Below are positions 12,794 to 25,481 of a stretch of DNA of 64,000 bases, piece after piece (within the stretch, counting starts at the first letter, position 1; each line of letters begins with the position of its first letter). The DNA lies in contig OZ005650.1 of the NCBI GenBank assembly GCA_963930645.1, forward strand, positions 67,880,018 to 67,944,017. Direction: 5' to 3'. Made by a program: the position numbers and the translations under genes. The notes beneath the pieces were generated by a model. It worked only from the letters and a program-made list of their open reading frames with translations, did no database searches and was not told the origin of the DNA. This DNA is from Salticus scenicus (taxonomy: Eukaryota > Arthropoda > Arachnida > Araneae > Salticidae).

Positions 12794-12857
12794 AGACAGA
12801 CAGACAGACAGACAGACAGATAGACAGACAGACAGATAGACAGACAGACAGACAGAC
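12794..12857. repeat. (GACA)n microsatellite, subterminal in Helitron H1
   Basis: About 16 GACA units with two GATA variants. It lies just inside the 5' end of H1, as is common for Helitron 5' ends of this type. Open frames on both strands here encode only tetranucleotide repeats and are not genes. Confidence 0.9.
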
Positions 12858-12885
12858 AAACCTTTCCTTTTATTATTATAGAAGA

Positions 12886-13283
12886 TATATATATATATAT
12901 ATGTTTTTCCAACTAAAATCAAAAGCGAAAAAAATATAACAATAATAAACAAATAGGGAATATCTTTAAAAATCTAAGTTAGAAAACAAGCAAATAATTT
13001 ATAAAGGAATAAATTATATTTGGAAGTTCTTATTGCATAATGAAATGAGAGGAATATTTCTAAGTACGTTCAAGTGGATGAAATAATTCATTCAAAAAGA
13101 TTTGTTATGAATATTATAAAATAACACAAAAATACTTTGAAGATCATGATGCACATAGTTACTGAAATATGAATATATATATTGAAATTTTTAATAAATG
13201 TAAAAATATAGTTTTTTCCTCCCACTAGTGTCTTTTTAAGATATGGAAAAATATCAGGAACAGGTAATAAAACTTTTAAAACA

Positions 13284-13321
<38 letters not shown>

Positions 13322-14279
13322 AAAACGAAGAGTCTGGGTAGACAAGCAGTCTAGAAATAATTGAGTAGAAAACAGGTATTGTGTCCACTTGTAGTCAAAT
13401 GATAAGAACAGCTTTACAAATCGTTCGGTCAAAGAGGTTAAATCTTCTAACCCTTTTGTCGTTTGGTAAACGTCCCATGAAGAAACAGCTTTCAACAATT
13501 AGCGGAATTCTCTTAAAGAAAGTCCATGCAGCCACTTGACGGATTAGTTGGAATGAAATAAGAAAAAGAGCACGGAAATAAAAGATTTATTACTTTTTTG
13601 AATCCAGACGAAGATAATTCAAGTAAACTTGAATGAAAATGCATCACCTCACCTTTTTTATTTTTTTTGGTTATTTTCAAAATATAGTAACTTTTATAAT
13701 TTGCCTCAACAATCGATTATAGCCTTCTTGTGATGTCGTCCTCTTGTTTACTTTTCCTAAAGTCGGGGAGGGGGGATACTTAACGCCTTTTGTTCCCTCT
13801 GTAACGTCATGTCAACAGAAATGTGCCAGAAATTTCTCACCGACAAACATAATTTTTCGATAAAGAAATTAATTTTTTGTTTGCTTTAATGTGTCATATT
13901 TGTGTTTGCTTTGATGTGTCATATAAATATATACACATCAGGGCTAGGAAAAATCTAGTTTTAAAAGCAAAAGAAAAGTACTCATCATTTTTCAGTATCC
14001 TGGAAAAAAAGGCATTTTGATAAAAATATATTTTCTTGAATTGTTAATTGTGAAACGCAAATTTTAAAGAATGTTGCAAACGCTTTAGTGAATTAGGGAT
14101 GCAAATGAAAAAAAAGAAAAAGTTTTTTTTATACTTTTTTTTTTTTTTAACCAATTTTAACCATTAACAAATTTTAGTACTTAATAAGGGAAAAAATATA
14201 ATAGGGGTTAAATATTTCTGAAGAAAACGAAAGAGAGAGAGAGAGAGAGAGGGAAAAAAAAAAAGTTGCTGATATATAT

Positions 14280-14336
<57 letters not shown>

Positions 14337-14956
14337 TATTGTTATTATTATTATTTTGTTTAATGGAGTCTTATTAAATTTTGTATAATTATCATTCATT
14401 AATTTAAGAAAATAAATAAATAAATAAATACTGTTGATGTAGATTACCTGGAGGGATCTAGAGCAGCATAAAAAAAATAATATTAATATTTTTCATATTC
14501 CCCCCCCCCTTTTCTTATGACAAAATTTAATTTTATCTTTACTCTCTATAATTATTTATCACTATATCACAGTATTCATTTTCATTTAAAATTAAATTTT
14601 CTGTAAATTCGGAACAGATGGCTTTACTAAAAATGAATTACTTCAGAAGCAATCTTTATTTGAAAATACAGAAGATTGGAAAGGATAGTTCAACTTGCTA
14701 TTCATAATATTATGTTTATTATGCATTATTTAATTACATTCATAAAATTGTTTTACAGATAAAATTTTAAGATCACTTTTATGCTGCCAAATAAATGTTT
14801 TTCTACAAAACCTTTAATGAATTTTTTTCTAAAAGTTTTGTTTATGTAAACACTAGGGGGTTATGGCGCAGCTGAACAAGTTTTATGAATAATAAATTAA
14901 AGCTTTTGGATCTCCTTCCAACATTTTAAAGAATTCTTCTTCTTCTTAAAATTATA
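12886..14956. other. AT-rich stretch with microsatellites, no gene seen
   Basis: It contains a poly-A run (13287-13318), a GA run (14233-14250), a TA run (14275-14327), and AAAT and C-rich tracts. Open frames here are short and run through the homopolymers. No transposon ends were recognised. Confidence 0.6.
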
Positions 14957-15489
14957 TCTGTATATATATATATAAAAATTACGTGTCACGATGTTTGTCC
15001 GGGGTAAACTCCTAAACTAAGGAACCGATTTTAATGAAATTTTGCACACTGTGTGCAGTTTGGTCCAACTTGAGAGATAGGATAGTTTTTATCTCAATTT
15101 ATTGTCACAATATTGTTTTATTGCAATTATTTGTTAATTATAGACCTTTATTAAAGTTGCTCCAAAATATCTGTGAGTTCCATTAATTTAGTTGTTGCCA
15201 AAAAAAAAAAAATAATAATAATAATAAATAAAAAAATAAATAAAAAATAAAAATACGAGTTCATTTTCTTTCGACATAAAAATAAATACATTTAATCAAA
15301 CGTGAACGTTAAAAAATTATAAAAAGTTAAGTTATGCATCTCACGAAAATTGACGTCATAATCAATTTAAAGATTTTATACACATTGATAAAGTGCTAAT
15401 GTAGTTCTATCATAGATATAGTAATATATATAGATCTCTCATCCCCATGTTATCGTACAAAGATTTTTGATGCCGAAAAAAAAAAAAAA

Positions 15490-16039
15490 CTAGTATGTTG
15501 TGGCCACCACGAGACTTTCTTCTATATTTTCCTATACATATTCAATCAGTAACAATATTAAAAAAAAAAAAAAAAAAAAAAATGCGAATTTTTTTCTACG
15601 TTTTTTTTTTTTTTTTTTTTTTGGTTAAAAGTAAAAAAATTCGATAACTTTGTTTTAAATTATCACAGATTTATAGTTCAACCATTCGTTTTAAAGGTAT
15701 TGACGAGATCTTTCGAATGATATCCATCTTCAAAATTTATCCCCCACGGGGGGGGGGGGGGGTACTTCCCCCCCCAGGGGGGAAGTGATGCCCCCCCATG
15801 CACAAAATTTTTTTCCTAGTTACGTACTACTATTATCAATAATTCATATTAATTTTACAATCACAAGTGTAAAATAACTCTTATTATGCACATTTATACG
15901 AATTTTTGTCCTATTCTGCCATGTTAAAAATTTAGATAAAATGGTATCACAGCGCCTCCTGTTGAGCTATTCATCCCCAAATATAATCAGCACCAGTTTA
16001 TGTCGGGGACCAACTAAATACCAAGTTTGGTAAAATTTC

Positions 16040-16073
<34 letters not shown>

Positions 16074-16726
16074 GATTTTTTTCTTTTTTTTTTTTTTTTT
16101 TTTTTTTTTTGTTAAAAGTAAAAAAATTCGATAACTTTGTTTTAAATTATCACAGATTTATAGTTCAACCATTCGTTTTAAAGGTATTGACGAGATCTTT
16201 CGAATGATACCCATCTTCAAAATTTAACCCTCCCGGGGGGGTACTTACCCCCCAGGGGGGGGGAACCGATGCCCCCCCATGCACAAATTTTTTTTCCTAG
16301 TTAACTACTACTATTATCAATAATTCATATTAATTTTACAATCACAAGTTTAAATTAACTCACTTTATGCTCATTTATACGGAATTTTGTCCTATGCTGC
16401 CATGTTAAAAATTTGCATAAAATGCGATCACAACGCCACCTGTTGAGCTATTGATCCCCAAATCTAATGGGCACCAGTTCATGTCAGGGTGCAACTAAAT
16501 ACCAAGTTTGGTTAAATTTCATTCATTGGTTCGTGAGATACAGCGTCCACAAAAAAATGATACAGACACACAGACAGACAGACAGACAGACACACAGACA
16601 GACATTTTTTAAAAACTATCAATTCGTGTTCAGGACATCCCAAAACGTGTAGATCCGTCAAAAAACGGAGGTCGAAAATTTTCGCGAATCCAATACTTTC
16701 TCTATATTACATATAGAAGAAAGTAA
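15490..16726 (-). mobile_element. Family 1 Helentron-like element (HINE-like), nested in Helitron H2
   Basis: It reads as the reverse complement of family 1. The 3' end CTAG is at 15493-15490, preceded (minus strand) by the hairpin region 'gtggtggccac'. The 5' start TTACTTTCTTCTATATGTAA ends at 16726. The subterminal inverted repeats are ATAGAAGAAAGT-like at both ends. A (GACA)n tract lies at about 16563-16602. The core is duplicated internally: 'ttcgataactttgttttaaa' occurs at about 15640 and 16126, a shift of about 486 bp. Poly-C/poly-G tracts at 15743-15800 and 16228-16280 could form hairpins. Confidence 0.75.
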
Positions 16727-16768
16727 AAAGCTTTGGAAACAGCCATTAAGTGGTATTGAAAAAAAAAA

Positions 16769-16801
16769 AAAAAAAAAAAAAAAGAAAGAAAGAAAGAAAG
16801 A
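16769..16801. repeat. Poly-A and GAAA microsatellite
   Basis: A long A run leads into (GAAA)n. It lies within Helitron H2, downstream of the nested element. Confidence 0.85.
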
Positions 16802-18460
16802 AATATGAATTTGAAACTGTATCTGGAGTCTTCCATTCCCCTTTAGCAAATAAATTATTCATAAATTTTATTTGCTAAAATATTAGTATGTATTCCCGTG
16901 TGTATTCACTCGGGGAAAGACGGCCATATTTTGGTAAAAACGTCGTCTTTTCCCAAATGAAAAGGAATAACTTTTTTCTCCCCAATGATCACTCTATTCT
17001 ATATATGCTATACTATATCTATGAGTTCTATACGCAAGCGAAGTGTGACTCACTGACCGTCTGTGCAGCCAAGAAAAAGATTTCCTATGTTAATTGCCCA
17101 CTGGATTTTTTGTAAGAAATTATTAAAAATCGAGGAAATTTATTTCCCGATTTTAATCCTTATATTTGGGTATAGATGTGTATTAGCTATCGCGGGTGTT
17201 AGATTGAATTATTTTGCTGTCAAATTGACAAAATTTTTATTTTAAATTTCAAAACTCTGTCGCCCTTGGCTTTTTTTATTATTATTATTATTATTTGGCG
17301 ATCAAAAGCGTAACACGAAAATATACATGCCAGATGTATGCATTGTACAAAATGTAATATGTATTATTCATTGTACGTATGTATGACATGTAATATGTAT
17401 TGTACGAAATATTGTTTCATATTATTCATTACTCTTTTAATATAAGTTGTTAAAATAACCATGATTTTTGAAAGGAATTAAATATTTTCGCCAGATAATT
17501 TGGCGATATTCTTTTTTTTTCGCCAAGGATGACAGAAATGAAATCTATTCCGCTGCAAAATATTAGTATCTTACATCAGATATTTTATTTAGACATTTGA
17601 AAACAAATTTGACTTCAAAGCATGATAAAATATTTATCATTTTCCTTTTAATTAGTATATTATTAGTATATTAAAATTTAAAAGCATGGTATATAAAAAG
17701 TTTTTTTTTTTTTTTTTTTTTTTAATCTTATAATTATTCTTATCTTAATCCTCAATGTTTCCCATCTTTATTAACTTGAATTTACTATTAAAATTTTAAC
17801 ATACTCAAAAACTTCTCATCACTTCGTTAAAATACACTAAACTTTTCAAAAATCTTTTTCTATTTAAAATAATACATGTATTTACTTTAAATGTCCAATA
17901 TTTCATAAGATTTCCAATTTTAAAGTTTTAAAATATTTATCAAATTTACTTACTTTTCTGGTTTAGCCTTATTGTTTTCCTTTTTATAACTACAGCTGTT
18001 GCCCTCTTTAAAATATTTAAAATGATGAGGTCATTTTATAGTAAAATTATCCATTATAGCATATATTATATTTCACTCCTCCATAAAAATTGATTTTAAA
18101 ATCGTCTGTTTCTTTTATACTTTTATTTTAATAGAATTTTAATAGAATTTAATTTATATATTAGTCATTTTAGCAATTTTATCCAAAGTAGCATTAGAAA
18201 TAATATATATCACTTCTCCATTAAAATTTATAGGACCCTACAATAAAATTAATTTGTGCTTAATATCAACACTACGAAAATTTTTATCAATCGCTTCCAA
18301 ATTTTGACCTAAGTTTCAAATCTCAACCCTGTGGGTTTTTACATCGGCTACAACGTTTTCGTCTTTGTTCATAAATAATAATTTGACTGTACTAAATCGT
18401 TTACAGCCGTATAATTCAACGTATAACTTAGTCACAGCAACGCGTGGCCGGGTCTGCTAG

Positions 18461-19231
18461 TTTAAAATAAAAATACTTTAACTACAATCATGAGATAGTT
18501 TTCTTGTATGGTTAAAAATAAATTTTAAATGTTTTTTGATACAAATGTAGTTACTTTTATTTCCGAAACAAATTATTTGCTTCTTTTACCTACATTAATA
18601 TAAACATAATATTACAATTTATGGTATGTAATTCTCATATTATTTTCTTCGGAACTTAGTTTGCGTTGATATATTACACTTAGCTTGAATCTCAAAATAA
18701 TTTATTTATAATTAATAATAGCGGAAATAAGAAAAAAAAAAGACCCTTTTACACCGTCCCCCCGAAAAAAAGATAATTAATAAAAATAAAGGTAAATTAA
18801 TGTAAAATTCCACAAATGCATTAAAAAAAGATATAGAGAGAAAAACAAACAAACAAAAAATCTGGTACAAATCCATTAGTAACATAAACCTGGGCAATGA
18901 AATGCAGAAAGCCAACTTTAAACGTTCTTTTTACTTGCACTTTTTAATTTTTATTTTATTTATTTGTATAAATATAATTTTATTTTATTTTATTTATTTA
19001 TTTTTTAAGGAAATGTTTATGCAAACGATTAATAATATTAAAAAAATATATATGAAAATAAGCATTAAATTTTTATGGCATTCTTTGATTTCAAACCGGG
19101 AATAAAATGAGCTGGCAGGGAGTTAAATTGTGCGACTGAATTATGTTTTGATGCGGTCTTATATTTAAAAATTGGAGAAAACTAAATTATTAATATTACC
19201 ACCTAGTTTTAAAGGAATATATACATGGTAA

Positions 19232-19274
<43 letters not shown>

Positions 19275-20080
19275 TATTAAAATTCCTCTGTGCATTAAAA
19301 TTGAATGAAAATGTTTTGAATTATAATATTTAAAATTTTGTTTTTCCAATGTTTAATTTATGTTTTCTTTCACATCTTTTAAAATTATAATCGTATGAAC
19401 TGGTATAAAAATTGCACTTAGAAGTTTAAGAATAATTATCTCAGTTTTAACTTTTTAAATGTTAAAATAAGAATTTTAAAATCAGTATTTAAATAATATT
19501 ATTTGTAACATGTTAAATATTTTAGCTTTCTCCTTTAAATCATTTATTTAGTTACGTTAAAGAAATCATAACACCAGCTTAAAGCGGCAGGCACACTTTT
19601 ATTTATTAATCACTCTTTATCTTTGTATTCTCCCCCTCCTCAGTAAACTTTTCGAGATGATTATTCTTCATAGGTATTCACATTTGAATAAATAGTAAAC
19701 ATGTAACTGTACCATAAAGCAGAAAGTGACTCCTGTCGCCAACTTTCAAATTTTTTGGGTTTTCTTTCATAACCTAGAATCAGTCACACAATCAGTAGAT
19801 AACTGTGTTTAACATCCTTAATATCAAGCTATTTTACACGTATATGCTTTAAAGAGGTGGATATATTTTTCTTTAAATAGGAATATTATAAATCACAGAA
19901 TAAAGATAATTTTGCTTCAAAGTCAAATAAATCGAATATTCAACCTGAAACATTTCTAAAAGAAAATTGATCCTCTGGAAAGAAATTTCAAATATAAAAA
20001 TACATTTCCTTAGACTTCTTACTATGAGATTAAGATAAAGTGTTCTGTCAAGTATGCAAAGATGCAGCGTTCACAGTGGC
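18461..20080. other. AT-rich stretch, no gene seen
   Basis: Nothing with gene-like composition was found. A (TA)n run lies at 19236-19269. The two 67-codon frames at 18712-18915 and 18902-19105 are hydrophobic only because of T-rich sequence, and are not supported. Confidence 0.6.
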
Positions 20081-20084
20081 ACAA

Positions 20085-20235
20085 AGCAATTGGTCTTTTT
20101 AACATTCATGGTGAAGTGCCGGTTGGTTCGATCCCAGCTCGCACTCATTTGGAGTTTTCCATGGTTTTCGCCGAAACTCATGTAAATAAGGGCTAGGATC
20201 ACTTAGAAAGACCCCTTTATACTTTCGAGACAGTT
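20085..20235 (+). mobile_element. tRNA-derived SINE (family S2), plus-strand fragment
   Basis: The B-box-like GGTTCGATCCC is at about 20126-20136. It is followed by 'agctcgcactcatttggagt' and 'tttccatggttttcgccgaa', the family S2 body. The A-box region is decayed. Confidence 0.6.
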
Positions 20236-20886
20236 TCATGTGTCCGAAAAGGGAGTTATTATTTACAGTATTTACAGTATATTATTTACAGTACAGTTTT
20301 ATTTACAGTATAATGCAGTATAATATCATAACTTAGTAATGCATAGTTGAGCTAGTCTGTAGCTCAGTAGCAAAGTTGTAGCCTTCTCTTCGAGAATTTA
20401 TTGGTTTAATACTGTCCCTATATATGTGAAATTTATAATAATATTTATATATTACTATTAGTCTAATACTATATATTTAATTATATGTGAAATATAATGA
20501 AAGCCCCCTTAAAATTAAGGCTTCATTTCTCAAACTTAAATGATTTTACTTCTTACCAATCCACTGATAGAGTCCCAATTAATTCTTTATTAATTTATTT
20601 CTAAATATTTCATTAATTACAAATTCTGTAACTTGTTCTCAATTCTTAAAATTATTTTTATTTTCCGATGAAAAAAACCGTTATATATGAAAAAACCGTA
20701 TATTGTGCAATGCATAGGTAAATTTAATCCAGAATGTTCTGACTCCTCCTTCTTGTGTATAGTATGAATCTCCTAAGATAATCAGAGCGCTCGCGATCAC
20801 GTGATCGCTCCCGCAAGAAGAGAATGCTCCAGTCAGCTAGTTGTTCATTTGAGTTGTTAGTCGGAAGTTGTTTTTTCAAGATGTAA

Positions 20887-21555
20887 GTTTCAAGGGACAC
20901 CAAATTTTTGTTTTTATTATTTATTGATGAATTGCTGTAATTATTTTTTTCTGAAATTGAAGCTTTTTTCACGATGAAGTTGAGCAAGAAAGAATCTTAA
21001 AAAGAAATTAAATAAAATTTCAAAAATTAAAATAAAATTTTAAATTTTAAAATTTTTGATAAATTTAAAATTTGTTATATCTGATGAATTAATGGTTCAG
21101 TTTACAAACTTTTTTCACCTTTATATACAGAAACGATTTATCTTCAATTTGTCTTCAGGATTTCTGATTATAAAAATAAATTGTTTAAATATTACTTTTA
21201 ATTTGAAAAAAGTACTTATTTCATGCATAATTTTTGGATTACCAAAAAAGTTTTGCTCCTAATTAAAAATCCCGAAGACAAATTGAAGATAAATCTTTTC
21301 TGTATATAAGAGTGAAAAAAGTTTGTAAATTGAACCATTAGTTCATGAGATATAACAAATTTTTAATTTATCAAAAATTTTAAATTTTAAATTTCTAAAA
21401 ATTTATTTAAATGTTTAGAATTTTACTTAAATTTTTTTTAAGATTCTTTCTTGCTCAACTTCATTGTCAAAAAAGCTCCAATTTCAGAAAAAATAATCGC
21501 TGCAATTCATCAATAAATAATAAAAACAAAAAATTGTTGTCCCAGACCCCTTAAG
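20887..21555. mobile_element. Foldback/MITE-like element with ~270-bp inverted arms
   Basis: The left arm (about 20894-21165) reads 'gggacaccaaatttttgttt' through 'ttatcttcaatttgtcttca'. The right arm (about 21268-21546) is its imperfect reverse complement and ends 'aaaaacaaaaaattgttgtccc'. A spacer of about 100 bp separates them. No transposase is present and the terminal sequence is too simple to assign a superfamily. Arms differ by many substitutions, so it is old. Confidence 0.75.
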
Positions 21556-21661
21556 AGGAGGGCTCACCTTCGCGTGAAGGTTGTAACTACTCCACTTAAT
21601 TGAATAATTACTTAGTCCACTGACTGCAAATTGTATCTTTTCATTTGTGACTGTACATTTT

Positions 21662-21666
21662 AATAT

Positions 21667-21703
<37 letters not shown>

Positions 21704-21965
21704 TTCAAACGTGAAAGGAAAAAAAAAAAATTCTTGAGAATAAATTACAGGAGTAAGATTATGATTGTGGGTTAAGACCAAATAATTTACGTCTGGGTGG
21801 AATGTCGTCCATCGGGTCTTTATAAGGAGTCAGAGTTCGTACTTACACGAGTTTAAGGGGAAAACCACGCAAAACTCCGCACAGCTAGGCCGACAAGCGG
21901 GAGCTGGAATTAACCTCGGGACCTCCTGTATTCCGGCTTTGAAAGCAGAACCTTTCATATACTAG
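21662..21965 (-). mobile_element. (TA)n tract and S2 SINE fragment
   Basis: A TA run (21668-21701) is followed by an S2 SINE in reverse orientation (21776-21965). The SINE contains 'ggggaaaaccacgcaaaact', 'aggccgacaagcgggagctg' and 'ctttgaaagcagaacc', the last being part of the tRNA-like head. Confidence 0.65.
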
Positions 21966-22375
21966 TAAAGCTAAGCAAAAGTAATATAAAAAAAGTAATG
22001 CATTTAGCAAACGAAACTACTGCCTGAAATTTTAATTTCGAAATATTTGACACTATGGTTAAAATGAAATATACCAGTTACAGAAGAAATTTTAAGGGAA
22101 AAAAATATGAAGATCATATGAATACTTATGTGGGTATGCATTTTCCTATGCTATCAAATATAATTGGTGATGCTTAAAATTAACTCAATCATGTGTATAG
22201 TTATACAATTAAATATTGGAATTCTCATCTTTCTTATGCCAACTTGTACATTCAGGCAATTAACTTAAACCCCAATGCAGAAGACTACTTTTTCTTTTAA
22301 TTTTTTGCTTGTGATCTAAATAGCATTTGGAAGTGGAATACATATTTTGATTATCATATAGGGTGAGAGAGTGAG

Positions 22376-22479
22376 TTAAGTCGCACTAGTGCTACACAAC
22401 ATTTTCAGAGAGGAAAATTTTACAAAATAAATTATTTTTGTTAATTTTTTTCCGCGAACGAAGTCACGGATTCCACTAG
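22376..22479 (+). mobile_element. S1 SINE scrap followed by a Helitron-like 3' end
   Basis: 'aagtcgcactagtgct' (22379-22394) is a minus-strand remnant of SINE S1. Downstream, 'ccgcgaacgaagtcacgg' (22452-22469) can pair as an imperfect hairpin. It is followed by 'attccactag' with CTAG at 22476-22479 and T outside, which resembles a Helitron 3' terminus. No matching 5' end was found. Confidence 0.45.
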
Positions 22480-24220
22480 TTTATTATTATTTAAATTAGC
22501 TTTATATAAAGGTACATTGCATTAAGCTTTTATTGTATAACATTTATTCTGAAATATGTGCTATTCTCGTTCCTGTGCAATTTTATGGATGTTAGAGGGG
22601 GCCGCAAATCTAAAGTCTGTACTGGGCCGCAAAATGGGTAAGCACAGCTCAGCAAAAAAATGTTTGAATCTGACACTTTCCGTCTATCTGATTGAGAGCA
22701 CTGATCTCGGCCACAAACGTAAATGAAAGGGTAAAAAATCTGTTTTTATTCGAAATTTATTCGTCGACTTCAGTTTATATTTTAATATTTGATAGATTTA
22801 GGACATACAGAATTGAAGTACATTAAATTTGCATTAGATAGATGTGGAAATTTTTAAAAAGATTTTTTAATAAATTTAATGTTTTCTATAGTAAATATAA
22901 TTTTAAAGAGAATACTTTGGAAATTACATGCAGTTGCTAAAGTTTAGATTAAATAAACCTTTTCTTCTGGGATTTTCCTTAGATAAACTTTGATTTCTAA
23001 ATTTTAAAATTTTTTCAATGTCTTGGAATATTTCACACGATTATAGGTATTGTTCACGGTAACCGGTAAAACTGGTATAGGAAAAATAGTAACGGAAAAG
23101 ATGGTAAGCGGATAAAATGGTAAAGGAAAAAATATTCAGCAGAAAAAAATGGTAATGAAACTTTTGATAACGTCTGAAACTTACTTGATATTTGAAGTAA
23201 TTCTAATTTGTGCTCAGACATAATTGGTGTAGAGAAGAAAGTAATTGTAGTTAAATTATGGCTTTTCTCAATAGATTTTCATGAAAGATTTTAGAAATAT
23301 ATGTTTAAAATACAAGTAAAACAATATGTTAATAATAAAATTTTATTTTGTGAGAAAATATTTGAGAGGATAAAACTTTACATTTATTCGTCATAATAAT
23401 TTTTTAAAAATTATTTATCTTTTATTAAATTATTATAAGTTTATTAGTCTTTTCAAAAAGAAGGAAGAAAGTAACCATTCCTTCTTCTTCTTCATCGCCT
23501 TCTTATTATTATTTATTAATTTTTCTAGAGTAAAAAAAATATTTTTGGAATATATATATATTACAAAATAATTATTTTCGGAAAAAAAAAAAAAAAAAAA
23601 AGAACAAAAACTTTTTTTATTCAGAATTTTTCACTTATATTTGTTTATAATTGCGTCTCAGCATTAACCTTTTCCCAAAATGTCAGAAAAGTTTTCCATT
23701 TCCTACACAGTAAAAAATCTGTCTTATTTCTTTGACTCATAGCTGGTGGGTACTTAATTCTTTGTTGAAATAGGTGTGTAGAAATGCAATGGACATCAAA
23801 AGCCCAGCCGCTTGCATCTTTAGAAGAAAGGTCGTTAGAGAAAACTATTCATGTCTTTCTCTAAATTCGTTATCATCAGTAAACACTTCTAAATACCTTC
23901 TCTTCTATAGTCCTGCACTGAACCCCTGTTAAATGCCCAGGGGGAAGGTTATGCCCAATGACAATTAAAAAAGAGTGTCTATCTTTACTACGTTTACGTT
24001 TTGCACTGAGTAATTCTAAAACTGACATCTAGATTCTAAATTATGGCTCTAGTAATAATAGCTTCATGTCATCCTTATAAATTCTAGTGTCCTTTGAAAG
24101 AAAGTTCTAGAAACCCCTATTATTCTAGAGTGTTTGTCTAAATTATCGAAGAATCAAATTTATTTAAAAACTACTGAAATAAATGGGAATACAAGAGGCT
24201 CGTTTTAGCATCTATAATAT
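22480..24220. other. AT-rich stretch with a short degenerate tandem array, no gene seen
   Basis: At 23055-23160 a phrase of the type 'ggtaa.cggaaaaaatggtaa' is repeated about six times with heavy divergence. A weakly similar array is at 28945-28990. The rest is featureless AT-rich sequence and homopolymers. Confidence 0.5.
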
Positions 24221-24229
24221 CGGTTTCAG

Positions 24230-24880
24230 AAATTAGCTCTGAAAAACGCTGAATTTTTGTCCAAAATAATTGCTTTTTTAATCCAAATATAAAAATATTT
24301 CATACATTTAATACCATTTGAAACCATTTAGTACATTGAAACCATTTAATCGCAGCTAAATATTAAAATATTTAGCTGCGATTAAATGGTTTCTTTCTCT
24401 TTTTCTTTTATTTTGTTTCCTTCTTTTCTTTTCTTTTTTCCTTTCCTTTCCTTTTTCTTTCTTTCTTTCTTTCTTTTTTTTTTTTTTTTTTTTTTTTGTT
24501 AATTTTAGCTAGCTGTTAAATAGTTCCTCTTTTCAGCCGTGAACCATAGTAATATACTAATAGCAAAAAATGGATCAAACAAAATAAGTCAAGCGTAAGT
24601 GATATGATCATGCAGTTAGTAAAGGGAGGATATCACAAATTATTGCAATCAGACATAAAAGCAAGAACTTTGTTCACTTTTGATAAAGTGATCTGATTCA
24701 GAAATTAACTCTGAAAAACGTCCAATTTTTGTTAGTTACTGTAAAATAATTGCTTATTTAAACCAAATATAAAAAGATTCCACACATTTTAATATTTAGC
24801 TGAGATTAAACGCTTTTTCTTTCTTTCTTTCTTTTCTCTTCCTTTTTTTTTTTTTTTTTTTTTTTTTTTCTAGCTGTAAA
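24230..24880. repeat. Direct duplication of ~260 bp ending in polypyrimidine tracts
   Basis: The block 'tttcagaaattagctctgaa' to '(C/T)n' at about 24230-24497 is repeated at about 24692-24869, with 'aaccaaatataaaaa' and 'atatttagctg.gattaaa' in both. Each copy runs into a long TTTC/T tract. The first copy contains a perfect palindrome that the second lacks. Confidence 0.75.
24338..24393. repeat. Perfect 56-bp palindrome (27-bp arms, 2-bp centre)
   Basis: The arm 'gaaaccatttaatcgcagct...' is followed after AA by its exact reverse complement, ending in 'ggtttc' at 24393. It is inside the duplicated block, and the sister copy at 24800 has only one arm. Confidence 0.95.
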
Positions 24881-24894
24881 ATAGTTTTGCTTTT

Positions 24895-24975
24895 CAAAAT
24901 TCCACTCCGGACAAAATCAACTCCGGACAAAATCCACCCGGACAAAATCCCTTCAGGACAAAAGCCTATTTCGGT
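24895..24975 (+). repeat. Degenerate 'ccggacaaaatcc' tandem array
   Basis: Four or five units of roughly 15-18 bp, each containing 'gacaaaatc', end with 'gacaaaagcc'. An inverted counterpart with the same terminal unit lies at 30790-30885. Confidence 0.75.
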
Positions 24976-25481
24976 AAAATTATTTAAGAAAGGGGAATTG
25001 AATTTTAAATAATTTAAGCCCCCTACTAATCAAGCTCATGGATTGGGAAATTAATTGAGAAAGTAGTGAAAAATTACATCTGATTTCCACATGATATATA
25101 TATATATATATATATTTTAGAAATGTTTTCTATAATATAAATTATTATTATTATTATTATTTATGCTGTGCCCCATCCCTTCACATTTTGCTAAATAATG
25201 GATGAAAATATAAGAAGCTATTACTTTCTCAATGTCGATATTTTATATCACTCGACGTCCCAGAATTTAATAATATATTTAGCTTTACTGATAACAATAA
25301 AATTTTTTAATGATATCATTCTTTGCTTAAACCCCCCCCCCTTCCCCTTACACATACACACGCACAGGGTACCTACAAAAGCATAATTACCAGTGTATTG
25401 CGTCTTTCTTAACGTTTTATTAAAATATTTCAAATAGAATAAAAGCATCAAATACGCATTTTTTTTTTTTTAAGAAAATTC

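Larger units (their letters stand above)
8689..12885 (-). mobile_element. Non-autonomous Helitron H1, both ends visible (4.2 kb)
   Basis: Read on the minus strand, the 5' end is TCTTCTATAATAATAAAAGG (TC at 12885-12884), followed by a (GTCT)n tract. The 3' end is CTAG at 8692-8689, preceded by a hairpin-forming GCGGGC-GTA-GCCTGC. The bases just outside are A on the 5' side and T on the 3' side, the classic Helitron A|T target, with no target-site duplication. No Rep or helicase domain can be recognised inside, so it is non-autonomous. The interior is largely an imperfect repeat array (separate entry). The ends are read directly; assigning them to one element is inference from orientation and distance. 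Confidence 0.7.
14957..18460 (+). mobile_element. Non-autonomous Helitron H2, both ends visible (3.5 kb), with nested insertion
   Basis: The 5' end TCTGTATATATATATAAAAA begins at 14957 after an A. It is followed by 'acgatgtttgtccggggtaa' and 'ctcctaaactaaggaacc', a typical Helitron 5' region. The 3' end is 'gcaacgcgtggccgggtctg' then CTAG at 18457-18460, followed by T. Insertion is therefore A|T without target-site duplication. A family 1 Helentron-like element (15490-16726) is nested inside in the opposite orientation. No Rep/helicase reading frame remains. The stretch 16727-18430 inside it is AT-rich with no gene. Confidence 0.7.

Noticed and set aside
12662..12952. Cys-Leu-Ser-Val or Thr-Asp-Arg-Gln repeat proteins on the two strands
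   Set aside because: These frames are translations of the GACA microsatellite in the Helitron 5' region.
14957..18460. Autonomous Helitron coding for Rep/helicase
   Set aside because: No frame longer than about 75 codons and no helicase or HUH motif was seen inside.
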